A stretch of DNA of 64,000 nucleotides, taken from Lachnospiraceae bacterium UBA1755 (GTDB lineage: Bacteria; Bacillota; Clostridia; Lachnospirales; Lachnospiraceae). The number at the start of each line of letters is the position of its first letter. The stretch's first letter is position 1. Location of the stretch: the NCBI GenBank assembly GCA_002314805.1, contig DCHJ01000038.1, forward strand, positions 35,843 to 99,842, in the 5' to 3' direction. This document shows positions 17,319 through 26,334 of this stretch, piece after piece. A program made the translations under genes and the position numbers. Under the pieces are notes generated by a model that did no database searches, was not told where the DNA came from, and was given only the letters and a program-made list of their open reading frames with translations.

Positions 17319-18281
17319 ATGGACCTGCTTTATGCACTTCAGACCATCAGAACAGCTTTTCCTGAATGGATCGTATTTTTCATATCGGCGTTTTCTGACA
17401 GCGTGATCCTGCTGGCACCGGTTATTTCGTTCTTTACATTCTGGACAATAGACAAAAAGAAAGGATCTTATATGTTCGTTTCTCTCGCAGCTGCACTTTT
17501 ATTAAACGAACTTATTAAGGTCACTTTCTGCGTGTACAGGCCATGGATACTTGATGCCAGGCTGACACCGGCTGTGCAGGCTGTCGGTATGGCGACAAAT
17601 TATTCTTTCCCCAGCAGCCATAGCTGTGCGTCAGCATCAGTATGCGCATCACTGGCATTCGCATTTCCCGGACACAAAAAAAGGACTGTGATCACATCCA
17701 TCCTTGTAATATTGATATTATTTTCGCGCATGTTCCTTGGATGTCATACCTTGGCGGATGTCTGTACAGGTGCCATCATCGGATCAATTATGTCCATTAT
17801 CATGCGCCCGATGCTTTCTGATACATTTGATGCAAACCGCTTCGCAAAGATTTTTTTGCCCGTATCCATTTGTCTGGCATTTTTTAGCGTGATTTATATT
17901 CTTAATAAGACTTATCCCCTGGATTACGCTCCGGATAAAAGCCTGATCGTTGATCCAAGGGATATGTTTCCTGATACAGTGGCAAGCTGCGGTTCGATTG
18001 CCGGTTTAGGGATCGGAATGTTCCTGGAGCAGAAATTTATCGGTTTCCCTATGTCTGCGTCGAAAAAAGAAACAATTTTGCGCTGTACTGTCGGAGCATT
18101 CTGTTTTGCGCTTATGTATGTGGTCATACTGAAGATGCTTTTCTTGGTCATGGATCCTTCATCAGCCAAATTCCTGCGCAATTTTATCTGTGTTTTGATA
18201 TTTACGGCTGCGTATCCTGCGCTTTTCAAGACCCGTTTGTTTAAGGTCAGGCAGGATAAGCATACTGTTTCTATTCATTAA
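17319..18281 (+). CDS. PAP2-family membrane phosphatase
   Basis: 320 aa, six or more membrane segments, with the three PAP2 motifs: KVTFCVYRPW (K...RP), FPSSHS (PSxH, with Ser in place of the usual Gly) and SRMFLGCHTLADV (SRx5HxxxD). Enzymes of this family remove phosphate from lipid phosphates such as phosphatidate or undecaprenyl pyrophosphate. The C-terminal third (from about residue 190) adds more helices, a layout common in Firmicutes PAP2 proteins of unknown substrate. The 3' end overlaps the convergent metallophosphoesterase gene by 11 nt. Confidence 0.88.
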   Translation: MDLLYALQTIRTAFPEWIVFFISAFSDSVILLAPVISFFTFWTIDKKKGSYMFVSLAAALLLNELIKVTFCVYRPWILDARLTPAVQAVGMATNYSFPSSHSCASASVCASLAFAFPGHKKRTVITSILVILILFSRMFLGCHTLADVCTGAIIGSIMSIIMRPMLSDTFDANRFAKIFLPVSICLAFFSVIYILNKTYPLDYAPDKSLIVDPRDMFPDTVASCGSIAGLGIGMFLEQKFIGFPMSASKKETILRCTVGAFCFALMYVVILKMLFLVMDPSSAKFLRNFICVLIFTAAYPALFKTRLFKVRQDKHTVSIH

Positions 18282-19461
18282 CGATATCGATGATACAGTA
18301 TTCTGAGCAGCCTGCCGTACGTATCGGATAAGACCAGCCGGCCAGACCGGATGTGATTATTGCGGTAGCAGTGCCTTCTCCGTCCTTTGCCGGTCCGTCA
18401 GCAGGAGCACGTACATTCCCATCCTGCGTGATAAGATATCTGCCATAGTTCACATGTTCGTCGTTAAAAGGTACCAGGAGGAGGCTTGACGGAAACAGTT
18501 GCCCTGCATGAAGATGTCCGGCCAGAGCAAGATCCGTGCCGTGCTGAGCCAGCTGTGCATATTCTGACGGCTGATGATCGGCCACAAGTATGAATTCGCT
18601 TACATCAACACCCTCAAAAAGCTCATCCAAAGACTTCCTTATCCTGTCATACTTGGTTGTGGCATCCTCACGTCCAAGCATATTAATACCGTTACCCAAA
18701 TCAAGCCACTCATCCTGCAGTACTGCTATCCCGTTGCTCTCACACTGATCAATGATCCATTGCTCAGAGAAAACACTCTCCTTATAATCAGCTGTACGGT
18801 CATGGTTCCCGAAAATATAATAAATACCATCCTTAGTCTTTATCGATCCGAAGGCAGCGAACATCTCTTCTACAGCTTCCTGCTGCGAATTGAAATCGAG
18901 CATATCTCCTCCGAGGATCACGATGTCAGGCTGCGCACCAGCAATTCTACGGCAAATAAGCTCATAATCTTCTGTGTCATTTGCTATTCCGCAATGTACA
19001 TCTGATACGAAGCAGACCCTGTATCCTCCATCTGTGATTTCTTTCGGCGTTGTAACGGTATAATGCGTCTCCCGAACGCTGCGCATATTGATAGAACCAA
19101 AGATAAAATATCCGGTTATCAGGACTATCGGGATAAGACAGTATCCGAATATTCTCTTCCACACGTGCCTGCCTGCTTCATCATTGGTTTTGCCGGAGGC
19201 CTTTCGGATTATGAGATCGATCAGAAGCACCAGCAGATCTGTCAGTGCGATCAGATACAGAAAAATCGCCACTCCCGATGTCACATGGCTCATAAAATGC
19301 CACGCGCCCAGACACAGCAGGATGTCCGCACATACCCATATCGGCTTAGTATGATCTGCACCTGCAGTCCTGAAGATCCTGCGGAATAAGAAAAAGTAAT
19401 ATACTGTCGGTACAAGTGCGAATAATATAAGCACAAGTGTCATGTATTTGTATGCTTCCAT
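18271..19461 (-). CDS. Membrane-anchored metallophosphoesterase
   Basis: 396 aa. Three or four N-terminal membrane segments (about residues 5-125) precede a calcineurin-type phosphoesterase domain with FVSDVHCG (DxH), GGDMLDF (GDxxD), FGNHDRT (GNHD) and AGHLHAGQ (GHxH). The layout is that of YkuE/YaeI-type enzymes, some of which act on lipid phosphates. The active domain should be extracytoplasmic or at the membrane face. Together with the convergent PAP2 gene this suggests phospholipid-related phosphate removal, which is inference only. Confidence 0.88.
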   Translation of the reverse strand: MEAYKYMTLVLILFALVPTVYYFFLFRRIFRTAGADHTKPIWVCADILLCLGAWHFMSHVTSGVAIFLYLIALTDLLVLLIDLIIRKASGKTNDEAGRHVWKRIFGYCLIPIVLITGYFIFGSINMRSVRETHYTVTTPKEITDGGYRVCFVSDVHCGIANDTEDYELICRRIAGAQPDIVILGGDMLDFNSQQEAVEEMFAAFGSIKTKDGIYYIFGNHDRTADYKESVFSEQWIIDQCESNGIAVLQDEWLDLGNGINMLGREDATTKYDRIRKSLDELFEGVDVSEFILVADHQPSEYAQLAQHGTDLALAGHLHAGQLFPSSLLLVPFNDEHVNYGRYLITQDGNVRAPADGPAKDGEGTATAIITSGLAGWSYPIRTAGCSEYCIIDIVNE

Positions 19462-19550
19462 AATCAGGTCTTTCCGATCTATTTGGTATCTATTAATATC
19501 TATTAGTATCTATTAAATATCTATTCCGTTCTTCTGTTTCTGTGCCATGA

Positions 19551-21140
19551 TTACTTATTTTTACCGTAATCAGTGATTCCCTTACCCATATTCGGATAGA
19601 AATGCGAATACCTCATGTCTACAAGGAAAATCGCAAGTAATACTGATGCAATTGGCCATTTGACCTTGCCCGGAACTTTTTTCAGCAGATCGTCCAGGGC
19701 CGGTCCTGCCACATACACCGCAAAAACTCCTGCAACGCAGAATACAAATAGACCTTCGAAACAGATCCTGCCGTTAAGATTGAGGAAATAATTGGTATAA
19801 TCCCACCATTTTGTACCCTTTGTAATTTCAAAATACCAATGTGCCACATATTCCAGGATACCGCATCCCACAAATATCGAGGCGATCAGCAGTCCCGGTT
19901 TCTTAGCAAATCTGTTTAAGAAATACACTATTCCGGCCCCTCCGAAGCCATATATCGGCAGCCACGGTCCATGCATCATACCACGGTTGATAAATACGCC
20001 ATCCTTTACGATATGGATCAGTACTTCCCAACACCATCCAACGATCGCAAAAATGAAAAACATAAGGATTATATTGATGATAGAGTACTTTCTGATCGGA
20101 TTCCTGTCTTCTATCATCTGACCGAACTTATTGGGCTTTAATGCCTTAGGAAGGAATGCTTCAGTTTCACCTTCAATGATATATGAATACCTGACATTAT
20201 CTGTTATTGCCTTTTCACGCAATGCGACATATACCCTGCCGGTTGCCAGATAAAACGAGGGTGTGATATATAGCAGGTTCAAAAGGCCAAGCGTTATGAT
20301 TGAAAGGACGTCCCATCCTATATAGCTTAAGCGGAGCTTTGCTATCTTCCACTTGTTGCCTTCCATCATGGTCTTTGACAGGATCACACTTTCTTTAAGC
20401 GGAGCCCTGGGATTTGTCGCCATGATGTAAGGTACCATCGATGTCATTATATAAAGATACAGGAAGAGTCCAAATAACACAGCCCCGATCACCAGCAGCG
20501 CTATAGCCAGTGCTAATGAGGCGGTATTCGCGATAATTGTGAAGCCGCCTATTATCGCTGCAGCAGAAGCCATAAGAATAATATCAAGGCATATCTCCCA
20601 TCGGAATAGCACCCATATTATGTTCATAAATCCGTTGGAACGGAACATCACAAACAGATCCGCAAAATGTATCTTGTGATCCGGCTTGCCGGCATCGATA
20701 TTTATCCTGCAGAATCCAACCAGCAAAACATTACCGATAAAATGCCAGAATACCAGATATACGATCAATGCAACTATTATCAGGATTTTAGCTGCAGCAT
20801 CATTCGCAAAGAAAAACTGGTCGATTGCGCGTGCGATACCATATATATTTCCGCCGCGTCCCTTTGAAGTCTCCATGACCTCCTGTGCTATAGCCAGCTG
20901 CCTGTCCTTGCCTTCTCCATTAAGGATGCTGTCAAGATATCTGATAAGACCGGGGGTATACTTGTCATCAGCAGTTGTCCTTACTCCGGTGACAACATCC
21001 CTGTCCATCGAGATAAATTCCGTACCATTACCGGGCAGTATACCCAGGAACAGCAAAAGCGCGCACAATATTACAAGAACAAGATAATTCTTCTTAAGTA
21101 TCTGATTCGCATCCTTCTTTGCACCTTTTATAGTCCACAT
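19551..21140 (-). CDS. Fusion membrane protein: DUF975 + CmpB-type (putative ABC-transporter type IV)
   Basis: 529 aa. The N-terminal about 310 residues, starting MWTIKGAKKDANQILKKNY, look like DUF975 integral membrane proteins. The C-terminal about 190 residues, with GWCWEVLIHIVKDGVFINRG and HGPWLPIYGFGGAG, are the CmpB/putative ABC-transporter type IV domain. Both are usually separate proteins. About nine to ten hydrophobic segments in total. The ATG at 21140 has GGGGGA upstream. The function of either domain is not known to me. Confidence 0.8.
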   Translation of the reverse strand: MWTIKGAKKDANQILKKNYLVLVILCALLLFLGILPGNGTEFISMDRDVVTGVRTTADDKYTPGLIRYLDSILNGEGKDRQLAIAQEVMETSKGRGGNIYGIARAIDQFFFANDAAAKILIIVALIVYLVFWHFIGNVLLVGFCRINIDAGKPDHKIHFADLFVMFRSNGFMNIIWVLFRWEICLDIILMASAAAIIGGFTIIANTASLALAIALLVIGAVLFGLFLYLYIMTSMVPYIMATNPRAPLKESVILSKTMMEGNKWKIAKLRLSYIGWDVLSIITLGLLNLLYITPSFYLATGRVYVALREKAITDNVRYSYIIEGETEAFLPKALKPNKFGQMIEDRNPIRKYSIINIILMFFIFAIVGWCWEVLIHIVKDGVFINRGMMHGPWLPIYGFGGAGIVYFLNRFAKKPGLLIASIFVGCGILEYVAHWYFEITKGTKWWDYTNYFLNLNGRICFEGLFVFCVAGVFAVYVAGPALDDLLKKVPGKVKWPIASVLLAIFLVDMRYSHFYPNMGKGITDYGKNK

Positions 21141-21231
21141 AAATATCCCCCTCGAAGCAAAATGAATTCTAATATTCACTATCAATATACTGACAAGCTG
21201 TAAATATATTCTACCATATTTTGTATCTTAA

Positions 21232-21260
21232 TTGACTATCCTCATCTGTTTTTTTATAAT
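21232..21260 (+). promoter_or_regulatory. Promoter of the TtcA-like gene
   Basis: TTGACT (21232-21237), 17-bp spacer, TATAAT (21255-21260). A start near 21267 excludes the upstream start codon of the longer frame and supports ATG 21302. Confidence 0.75.
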
Positions 21261-21301
21261 TCTCATTGAAGATTTCGTTAAATTATATCGCAGAGGCATT
21301 T

Positions 21302-22033
21302 ATGGAATTACAAAAATTATACAGCTACACCCGAAAAGCCGTTGAAGATTATAACATGATCTGTGAAGGCGACCATATCGCTCTTGGCATATCAGGCGGT
21401 AAGGATTCTATCACCATGCTTTATGCACTGGCAGGACTGCGCAGGTTTTATCCAAATCATTTTGAGATCTCAGCCTTTACAGTTGATTTAGGGTTTGCGG
21501 GTTTTAATGACAAGCTCGATGGCATCCGAAAGCTATGTGAAGATTTTAAAGTGACCTATACCGTGATCCCTACTCCTATAGCAGAAATCGTCTTTTCTGA
21601 ACGTGAAGAAAAAAATCCGTGCAGCCTTTGCGCCACATTACGAAAAGGCGCCATGAATGATTTTGCAAAGCAGCAGGGCTGCAGCAAGATAGCATTTGCT
21701 CATCATAAAGATGACATGATCGATACTCTCCTCCTCAGCCTTATCTACGAAGGTCGTATCCATACATTTGCGCCTAACACATTCCTGGATCGTACCGAAC
21801 TGACTGTAATTCGTCCGCTTATGTATGTCCCCGAAGTGGATATTATAGGTTTTCAGCATAAATATGAACTGCCGGTAGTAAAGAACCCTTGTCCCAAGGA
21901 CGGTTACTCCAAGAGGCAGTATGTAAATGATCTTGTAAAACAGCTGGAAAAGGAGAACCCCGGCGTAAAGCAGAGGATATTCCATGCAATCAGGCAGAGC
22001 TGCTTTGATGAAAAAGGGTACAATGAAAAGTAA
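21302..22033 (+). CDS. TtcA/TilS-family PP-loop ATPase, probable tRNA thiolation enzyme
   Basis: 243 aa. The PP-loop SGGKDS (around residues 33-38) activates the target with ATP; the CxxC pair in NPCSLCA and a later NPCPKDGYSKR match the TtcA group, which uses an Fe-S cluster to make 2-thiocytidine in tRNA. Many Firmicutes carry paralogues of this group with unknown substrates, so I do not assign ttcA. Start ATG 21302 follows AGAGG. It is divergent from the DUF975 fusion gene. Confidence 0.82.
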   Translation: MELQKLYSYTRKAVEDYNMICEGDHIALGISGGKDSITMLYALAGLRRFYPNHFEISAFTVDLGFAGFNDKLDGIRKLCEDFKVTYTVIPTPIAEIVFSEREEKNPCSLCATLRKGAMNDFAKQQGCSKIAFAHHKDDMIDTLLLSLIYEGRIHTFAPNTFLDRTELTVIRPLMYVPEVDIIGFQHKYELPVVKNPCPKDGYSKRQYVNDLVKQLEKENPGVKQRIFHAIRQSCFDEKGYNEK

Positions 22034-22198
22034 GAGCATTTCCTATGCGCATGCACGGATCTGAGCATAAGAATAATTAATGTACAGCAAATATGTGAAG
22101 ATAAAGCAATTACTATCTGAGGGATACCAGCGTTACCTGTATTTAATAGATTTTCTTTGCTGCCGGGTGCGCTCAATTTTACAGAAATCAGGTGCAAA

Positions 22199-23254
22199 AT
22201 GTCAGGACTTTCCTATAGTGAAGAAACAGATAAAAAAAATATTGTGAAGCTCCGCGCTCTCCTGTCTGATCTCCCTCCGTACTGCAGGGATTTCTTCAGA
22301 GGCATTGAACCAAACACACAATCCCGCACAAGGATAGCCTATGCGTATGATCTTCATGTCTTTTTTAATTTTGTCATTAACAGCAATCCAGACATCCGCA
22401 GCAGATGTCAGACCATAAAGGATATTACTCTGGATGACCTTGACAGGATACAGCCTGTGGATATCGAGGAATATATGGAATACCTTAAATACAGGGATGA
22501 GGACGGAAAGGAAGTTTTCAACAGAGAAACGGGTATACTGCGCAAGATCTCTTCTCTAAGGAGCTTTTATAATTACTTTTACAAGACCTCAAGACTCGAT
22601 AACAATCCGACACAGAGAGTTCTTGTTCCTAAGCTTCATGAGAAACAGATAATAAGACTTGATGTCAATGAGGTTGCCTCAATGCTGGATCAGGTAGAAT
22701 CCGGTGATAAGCTCACTGAGGCTCAGAAACGTTTTCACGACAAGACAGCAGTCAGAGATGTGGCTCTCGTCACTCTCCTCTTAGGTACAGGTCTGCGTGT
22801 GTCAGAATGTGTCGGATTGAATATAAGAGATATTGACTTTGATAATGACGGACTGCTGATCCACAGAAAAGGCGGCAAGGAAACGACCGTATACTTTGGT
22901 GATGAAGTAGAGAAAGCTCTCAGGGAATGGCTGGTGATCCGCAGACAGAAGCCTGCTGCCGCAGGCAGCGAAGATGCGCTCTTCCTCTCTCTGCAGAACA
23001 AACGCATGAGTGTACGATCAGTGGAAAATCTGGTAAAGAAATATGCCCGAATTGTCACTCCCCTTAAAAAGATCACGCCGCATAAGCTGAGGTCAACCTA
23101 CGGTACGAGTCTCTACCGCGAAACCGGTGACATCTACCTTGTTGCTGATGTACTCGGTCATAATGACGTAAATACTACCCGCAAGCATTATGCCGCACTT
23201 GAAGACGAGAGAAAACGCTCAGCAAGAAATGCCGTAAAGCTTCGCGAGGACTGA
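22199..23254 (+). CDS. XerC/XerD-type tyrosine recombinase
   Basis: 351 aa: SAM-like N-terminal core-binding domain and a C-terminal catalytic domain with Arg in GTGLRVSE, Lys in HRKGGKE, HKLRST (HxxR), LGHND (H) and the Tyr nucleophile in TRKHYAAL near residue 335. A long insert between the N-terminal helices (about residues 60-120) makes it larger than typical XerC/D (about 300 aa); such forms occur in Lachnospiraceae as the chromosomal Xer protein. No att site, excisionase or phage gene is nearby, so dimer resolution is more likely than element integration. Start ATG 22199 follows AGGTG. Confidence 0.82.
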   Translation: MSGLSYSEETDKKNIVKLRALLSDLPPYCRDFFRGIEPNTQSRTRIAYAYDLHVFFNFVINSNPDIRSRCQTIKDITLDDLDRIQPVDIEEYMEYLKYRDEDGKEVFNRETGILRKISSLRSFYNYFYKTSRLDNNPTQRVLVPKLHEKQIIRLDVNEVASMLDQVESGDKLTEAQKRFHDKTAVRDVALVTLLLGTGLRVSECVGLNIRDIDFDNDGLLIHRKGGKETTVYFGDEVEKALREWLVIRRQKPAAAGSEDALFLSLQNKRMSVRSVENLVKKYARIVTPLKKITPHKLRSTYGTSLYRETGDIYLVADVLGHNDVNTTRKHYAALEDERKRSARNAVKLRED

Positions 23255-23298
23255 CGGATTACAGCCCTTAATCAAGCTTTTCGACTTTTGCCACGCAA

Positions 23299-23640
23299 TT
23301 ATATCCCGGGATCCTCGTTTCTGTGCTCTCCCTTACGCCTGTAAAAGGTCCGGATATTGACACCAAGCCGCTCCGCGATCTCCTCCTGCTTCATCCCCAG
23401 AGAACTCAGCATTTCGACCTGATTCCAGTCTATTTCGGTATGGATCTTATTGCGTCCTGCATATCTGCTGCTCTTTCTGTATACCGCCGAAGTATCCCAG
23501 TTAAGATTAAGTTCATAGCCTGCTGACGATTTTAAATATGTCACTTCCACATCAAATTGTTCGAGAAGCCTTTTAAGCTTCTCGAGCTGCAATTCAGTAA
23601 GATAAGATTCCTTTATGATGAAATTAAGCTTATCCTGCAT
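23299..23640 (-). CDS. Small HTH-containing protein of unknown function
   Basis: 113 aa from ATG 23640. The N-terminal half starts MQDKLNFIIKESYLTELQLE; the C-terminal half contains a clear helix-turn-helix of the Hin-recombinase type (MKQEEIAERLGVNIRTFYRR). The start lies 11 nt inside the 3' end of the upstream cytidylate-kinase-like gene, so the two are probably translationally coupled; the ribosome binding site is weak. Probably DNA-binding, with no catalytic part. I do not recognise the family. Confidence 0.6.
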   Translation of the reverse strand: MQDKLNFIIKESYLTELQLEKLKRLLEQFDVEVTYLKSSAGYELNLNWDTSAVYRKSSRYAGRNKIHTEIDWNQVEMLSSLGMKQEEIAERLGVNIRTFYRRKGEHRNEDPGI

Positions 23641-24274
23641 ATGGCTTATGCATCTCAACTTTCTTCTTTGCGAAGTCAAGTATTATATCAGCCGCCGCAT
23701 CGTATTCCAGATCAGTTGTGCTGATACAGAAGTCATAGGATCTTGCATCTCCCCATTTTTTGTTGGAATAATAATTGTAATAGCTTGCCCTGTCCTTATC
23801 GGTCTTGATCATAAGCTCCTTTGCTTTTTTCTCATCAAGCTCTCTTTGCTTCATAAGTCTTTTGATCCTCACATCATCTTCACAGCTTACAAATACAGAT
23901 ACTGTGTACACAAGGTCACATAAAGCATAGTCTGCACATCTGCCGATAATGACGCAGGATTCATTCTGAGCAATATTCTTGATCGACTCAAACTGAGCAA
24001 GGAAAATCTTATGATTGATAGGCATCTCCACAAAAGATGAACTATAACCGAGGGAATAAGTATCCATCACCAGTGAATAAAGGAAGCTGCTGGTGGGTTT
24101 CTCATCATGCTGCCTGAAAAGCTCCTCGGCAATACCGCTGTCCTTTGCTGCCCTTTCGATAAGCTCCTCGTCATAGCACCTGGCACCCATTTTTTCGGCA
24201 ATGATCTTACCTATCTGGCGTCCTCCGCTTCCTGCCTGCCGCTCGATAGTAATCACTAAGTTGTTATCAGCCAT
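23630..24274 (-). CDS. Cytidylate kinase-like family protein
   Basis: 214 aa. P-loop-type N-terminus ITIERQAGSGGRQIGKIIAE followed by LxxRCxDYAL and R-rich helices (KRLMKQRELDEKKAKELMIK), YYNYY and DFCISTTDL. This is the family annotated as cytidylate kinase-like, found in many Clostridia; the real substrate is not established. It starts 2 nt before the rluD stop codon region and is probably in the sepF-lspA-rluD transcript. Confidence 0.82.
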   Translation of the reverse strand: MADNNLVITIERQAGSGGRQIGKIIAEKMGARCYDEELIERAAKDSGIAEELFRQHDEKPTSSFLYSLVMDTYSLGYSSSFVEMPINHKIFLAQFESIKNIAQNESCVIIGRCADYALCDLVYTVSVFVSCEDDVRIKRLMKQRELDEKKAKELMIKTDKDRASYYNYYSNKKWGDARSYDFCISTTDLEYDAAADIILDFAKKKVEMHKPYAG

Positions 24275-24276
24275 CT

Positions 24277-25185
24277 TTATCCCTCCAATCTTTCAAGAAG
24301 CTTTGAGAAGTACTCAGGTACTTCAGGGTCACTTGTAAACTCCATATAGCTGCCTGTACCCGGATGTATGAATCCAAGCACCATCGCATGCAGGCACTGT
24401 CCCTGCAGCTTATACGGGCATCTGGACGGGCCATACACTTCATCACCCAGCACCGGATGATTTATCGATTTCATATGTACCCTTATCTGATGAGTCCTTC
24501 CCGTTTCAAGCCGGCACTCAATATATGTAAATCCCTTAAAGCGCTGCAGGACTCTGTAATGAGTAACAGCCGGTCTCCCCCTGCGCTCATCTATACACAT
24601 CTTCTTCCTGTCATTGGGGTGACGCGCAATCGCGCCCTCAACAGTTCCTTCATCCTCGTTTATGATGCCATGGACTATGGCACGGTACCGCCTCGTGATA
24701 CTATGCACCTTGAGCTGTTCCGAGAGCGAATTATGTGCCCTGTCATTCTTGCATGCTACAAGAAGTCCTGTGGTGTCCTTATCTATACGGTGGACGATAC
24801 CCGGTCGCAGCACACCGTTGATCCCGCTAAGATTATCCCTGCAATGATACATAAGTGCGTTAACCAGCGTACCTGAATAGTGCCCCGGTGCAGGATGAAC
24901 CACCATATCCTTAGGCTTATTCACTACAATGATATCATCATCCTCATACACGATATCCAGCGGAATATCCTCCGCTGCTATCTCCGGTTCTATAGATTGC
25001 GGGAGTGAAAGGCAGATCTCATCCTCGTCCGCAACCTTATAATTGCTCTTCACAGACTTGCCGTTGACCGTAACTCTTCCGTCTTCAATCAGATTCTGTA
25101 TATATGATCTGGACAGATCTTCTGTATGCGCAGAGAGCCACTTGTCAATACGTGTATTAAGCTCATCCTCTGCTCGTAGAATCAT
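24277..25185 (-). CDS. rluD: RluD-type 23S rRNA pseudouridine synthase
   Basis: 302 aa: N-terminal S4 RNA-binding domain (TRIDKWLSAH...SYIQNLIEDGRVTVNG) and catalytic domain with HRIDKDTTGLLV, where the Asp is the nucleophile, plus RTHQIRVH. Makes pseudouridines in 23S rRNA (helix 69 region for RluD) or is a paralogue such as YlyB. ATG 25185 with GAGGAAGAAG upstream; it overlaps the 3' end of lspA by 23 nt, the same arrangement as lspA-ylyB in Bacillus. Confidence 0.92.
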   Translation of the reverse strand: MILRAEDELNTRIDKWLSAHTEDLSRSYIQNLIEDGRVTVNGKSVKSNYKVADEDEICLSLPQSIEPEIAAEDIPLDIVYEDDDIIVVNKPKDMVVHPAPGHYSGTLVNALMYHCRDNLSGINGVLRPGIVHRIDKDTTGLLVACKNDRAHNSLSEQLKVHSITRRYRAIVHGIINEDEGTVEGAIARHPNDRKKMCIDERRGRPAVTHYRVLQRFKGFTYIECRLETGRTHQIRVHMKSINHPVLGDEVYGPSRCPYKLQGQCLHAMVLGFIHPGTGSYMEFTSDPEVPEYFSKLLERLEG

Positions 25186-25693
25186 TCTTCTTCCTCGGAT
25201 CCAGGAAATCAAAATCCCTGTCCTTATATACAAAGATCACAAGGATCACAAATATGATCATTCCAAGAGTGACATATATATCAGCCACATTAAAGACAGG
25301 GAAATCAATAGGTCTGAAATAAATAAAATCCACCACATACTTATGCGCCACACGGTCAATAAGATTACCTACTGCACCTGCCAGAATGACACTTACTACA
25401 ATCCCGACAGGGACATACTTTGAATTCATCGGCATCCTGACGATAAAGTAAATAATAAACAATATGACGAGACCGGTGATGATATAAAACCAGGTCTGCT
25501 TATTCTGCATCATTCCAAAAGCAGCCCCGTAATTTTCCGTATATGCAAACTGGAAAACATCTCCGATGACATTTACATTCTCTCCCGGATCAAGCATGGT
25601 CTGGGCAATGTTCTTTGTGATCTGGTCAATTGCCACTGCAAGCACGAAAACAACAATATATACTATTTTAGAAATGCCGCTGTTCTGATTCAT
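25163..25693 (-). CDS. lspA: Lipoprotein signal peptidase (signal peptidase II)
   Basis: 176 aa, four membrane segments, with catalytic Asp residues in AVGNLIDRV and FPVFNVADI. It cleaves prolipoproteins such as the sugar-binding lipoproteins of this window ahead of the lipidated Cys. ATG 25693 with GGAG upstream. The C-terminal tail (KDRDFDFLDPRKK) is charged. Followed by rluD with overlap. Confidence 0.95.
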   Translation of the reverse strand: MNQNSGISKIVYIVVFVLAVAIDQITKNIAQTMLDPGENVNVIGDVFQFAYTENYGAAFGMMQNKQTWFYIITGLVILFIIYFIVRMPMNSKYVPVGIVVSVILAGAVGNLIDRVAHKYVVDFIYFRPIDFPVFNVADIYVTLGMIIFVILVIFVYKDRDFDFLDPRKKNDSTSRG

Positions 25694-25755
25694 GTAATTC
25701 TCCAAAGCAAAAAATTCAGGCACACGAAAGTCAAGCTAACGGGTGCCTGTAACTG

Positions 25756-26274
25756 TCAAAATCTCATGTTTATCCCTGACATATCCAGCTGTCCGGAATT
25801 GAGCATATCCTGAAAATCTCCAGAGAGTTCCACCTGAGAAGGTGTCGCAATGAAAATATAAGTTGAAATTCTCTGCAGCTTCCCGTTCATGCTGTAGGTC
25901 GCTCCGGATGTGAAGTCCAGTATACGCTGTGCGATCTCTGTAGCCATACCTTCCATATTGAGGACAACAGCCTTTCCCGAAAGCAGGCAGTCAACGATCA
26001 TGCGCGATTCATCTATTGAAGCGGGCTTGACCATACATACTTCCATCTGACGTCTGACAGGAGTAACATTGGAGTTTCCCGTGTTTCTGGTGCCAAAAAA
26101 GCCCTTCTTTGGAGACTCCTCGTCTTCATAGTCATCATAATCATCCTGCTGTCTGGCGCGCTTAAAAATTCCGCCGCGTGGAGCGTCATCGTATGCTTCC
26201 TGTTCCATATACTCATCGTCATCGTAATCCTGATCGATCCTCATACTATCCATAAGCTTTCCAAATACGCCCAT
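25756..26274 (-). CDS. sepF: Cell-division protein SepF
   Basis: 172 aa. N-terminal amphipathic membrane-binding helix (MGVFGKLMDSMRI), an acidic Asp/Tyr-rich linker (about residues 15-70), then the conserved SepF core (VRRQMEVCMVKPASIDESRM, DCLLSGKAVVLNMEG, QRILDFTSGATYSMNGK). SepF ties FtsZ filaments to the membrane at the septum. Placed just upstream of lspA and downstream of a membrane-fusion-like gene. Confidence 0.94.
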   Translation of the reverse strand: MGVFGKLMDSMRIDQDYDDDEYMEQEAYDDAPRGGIFKRARQQDDYDDYEDEESPKKGFFGTRNTGNSNVTPVRRQMEVCMVKPASIDESRMIVDCLLSGKAVVLNMEGMATEIAQRILDFTSGATYSMNGKLQRISTYIFIATPSQVELSGDFQDMLNSGQLDMSGINMRF

Positions 26275-26334
26275 CTTTATTCCATCCTCTCTTCTGATAC
26301 TAATATTATCAATGTTTTTCCAATCTATGTCAAC

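Noticed and set aside
22199..23254. Recombinase as a marker of an integrated element
   Set aside because: No flanking repeats, tRNA target, excisionase or phage genes; neighbours are ordinary chromosomal genes.
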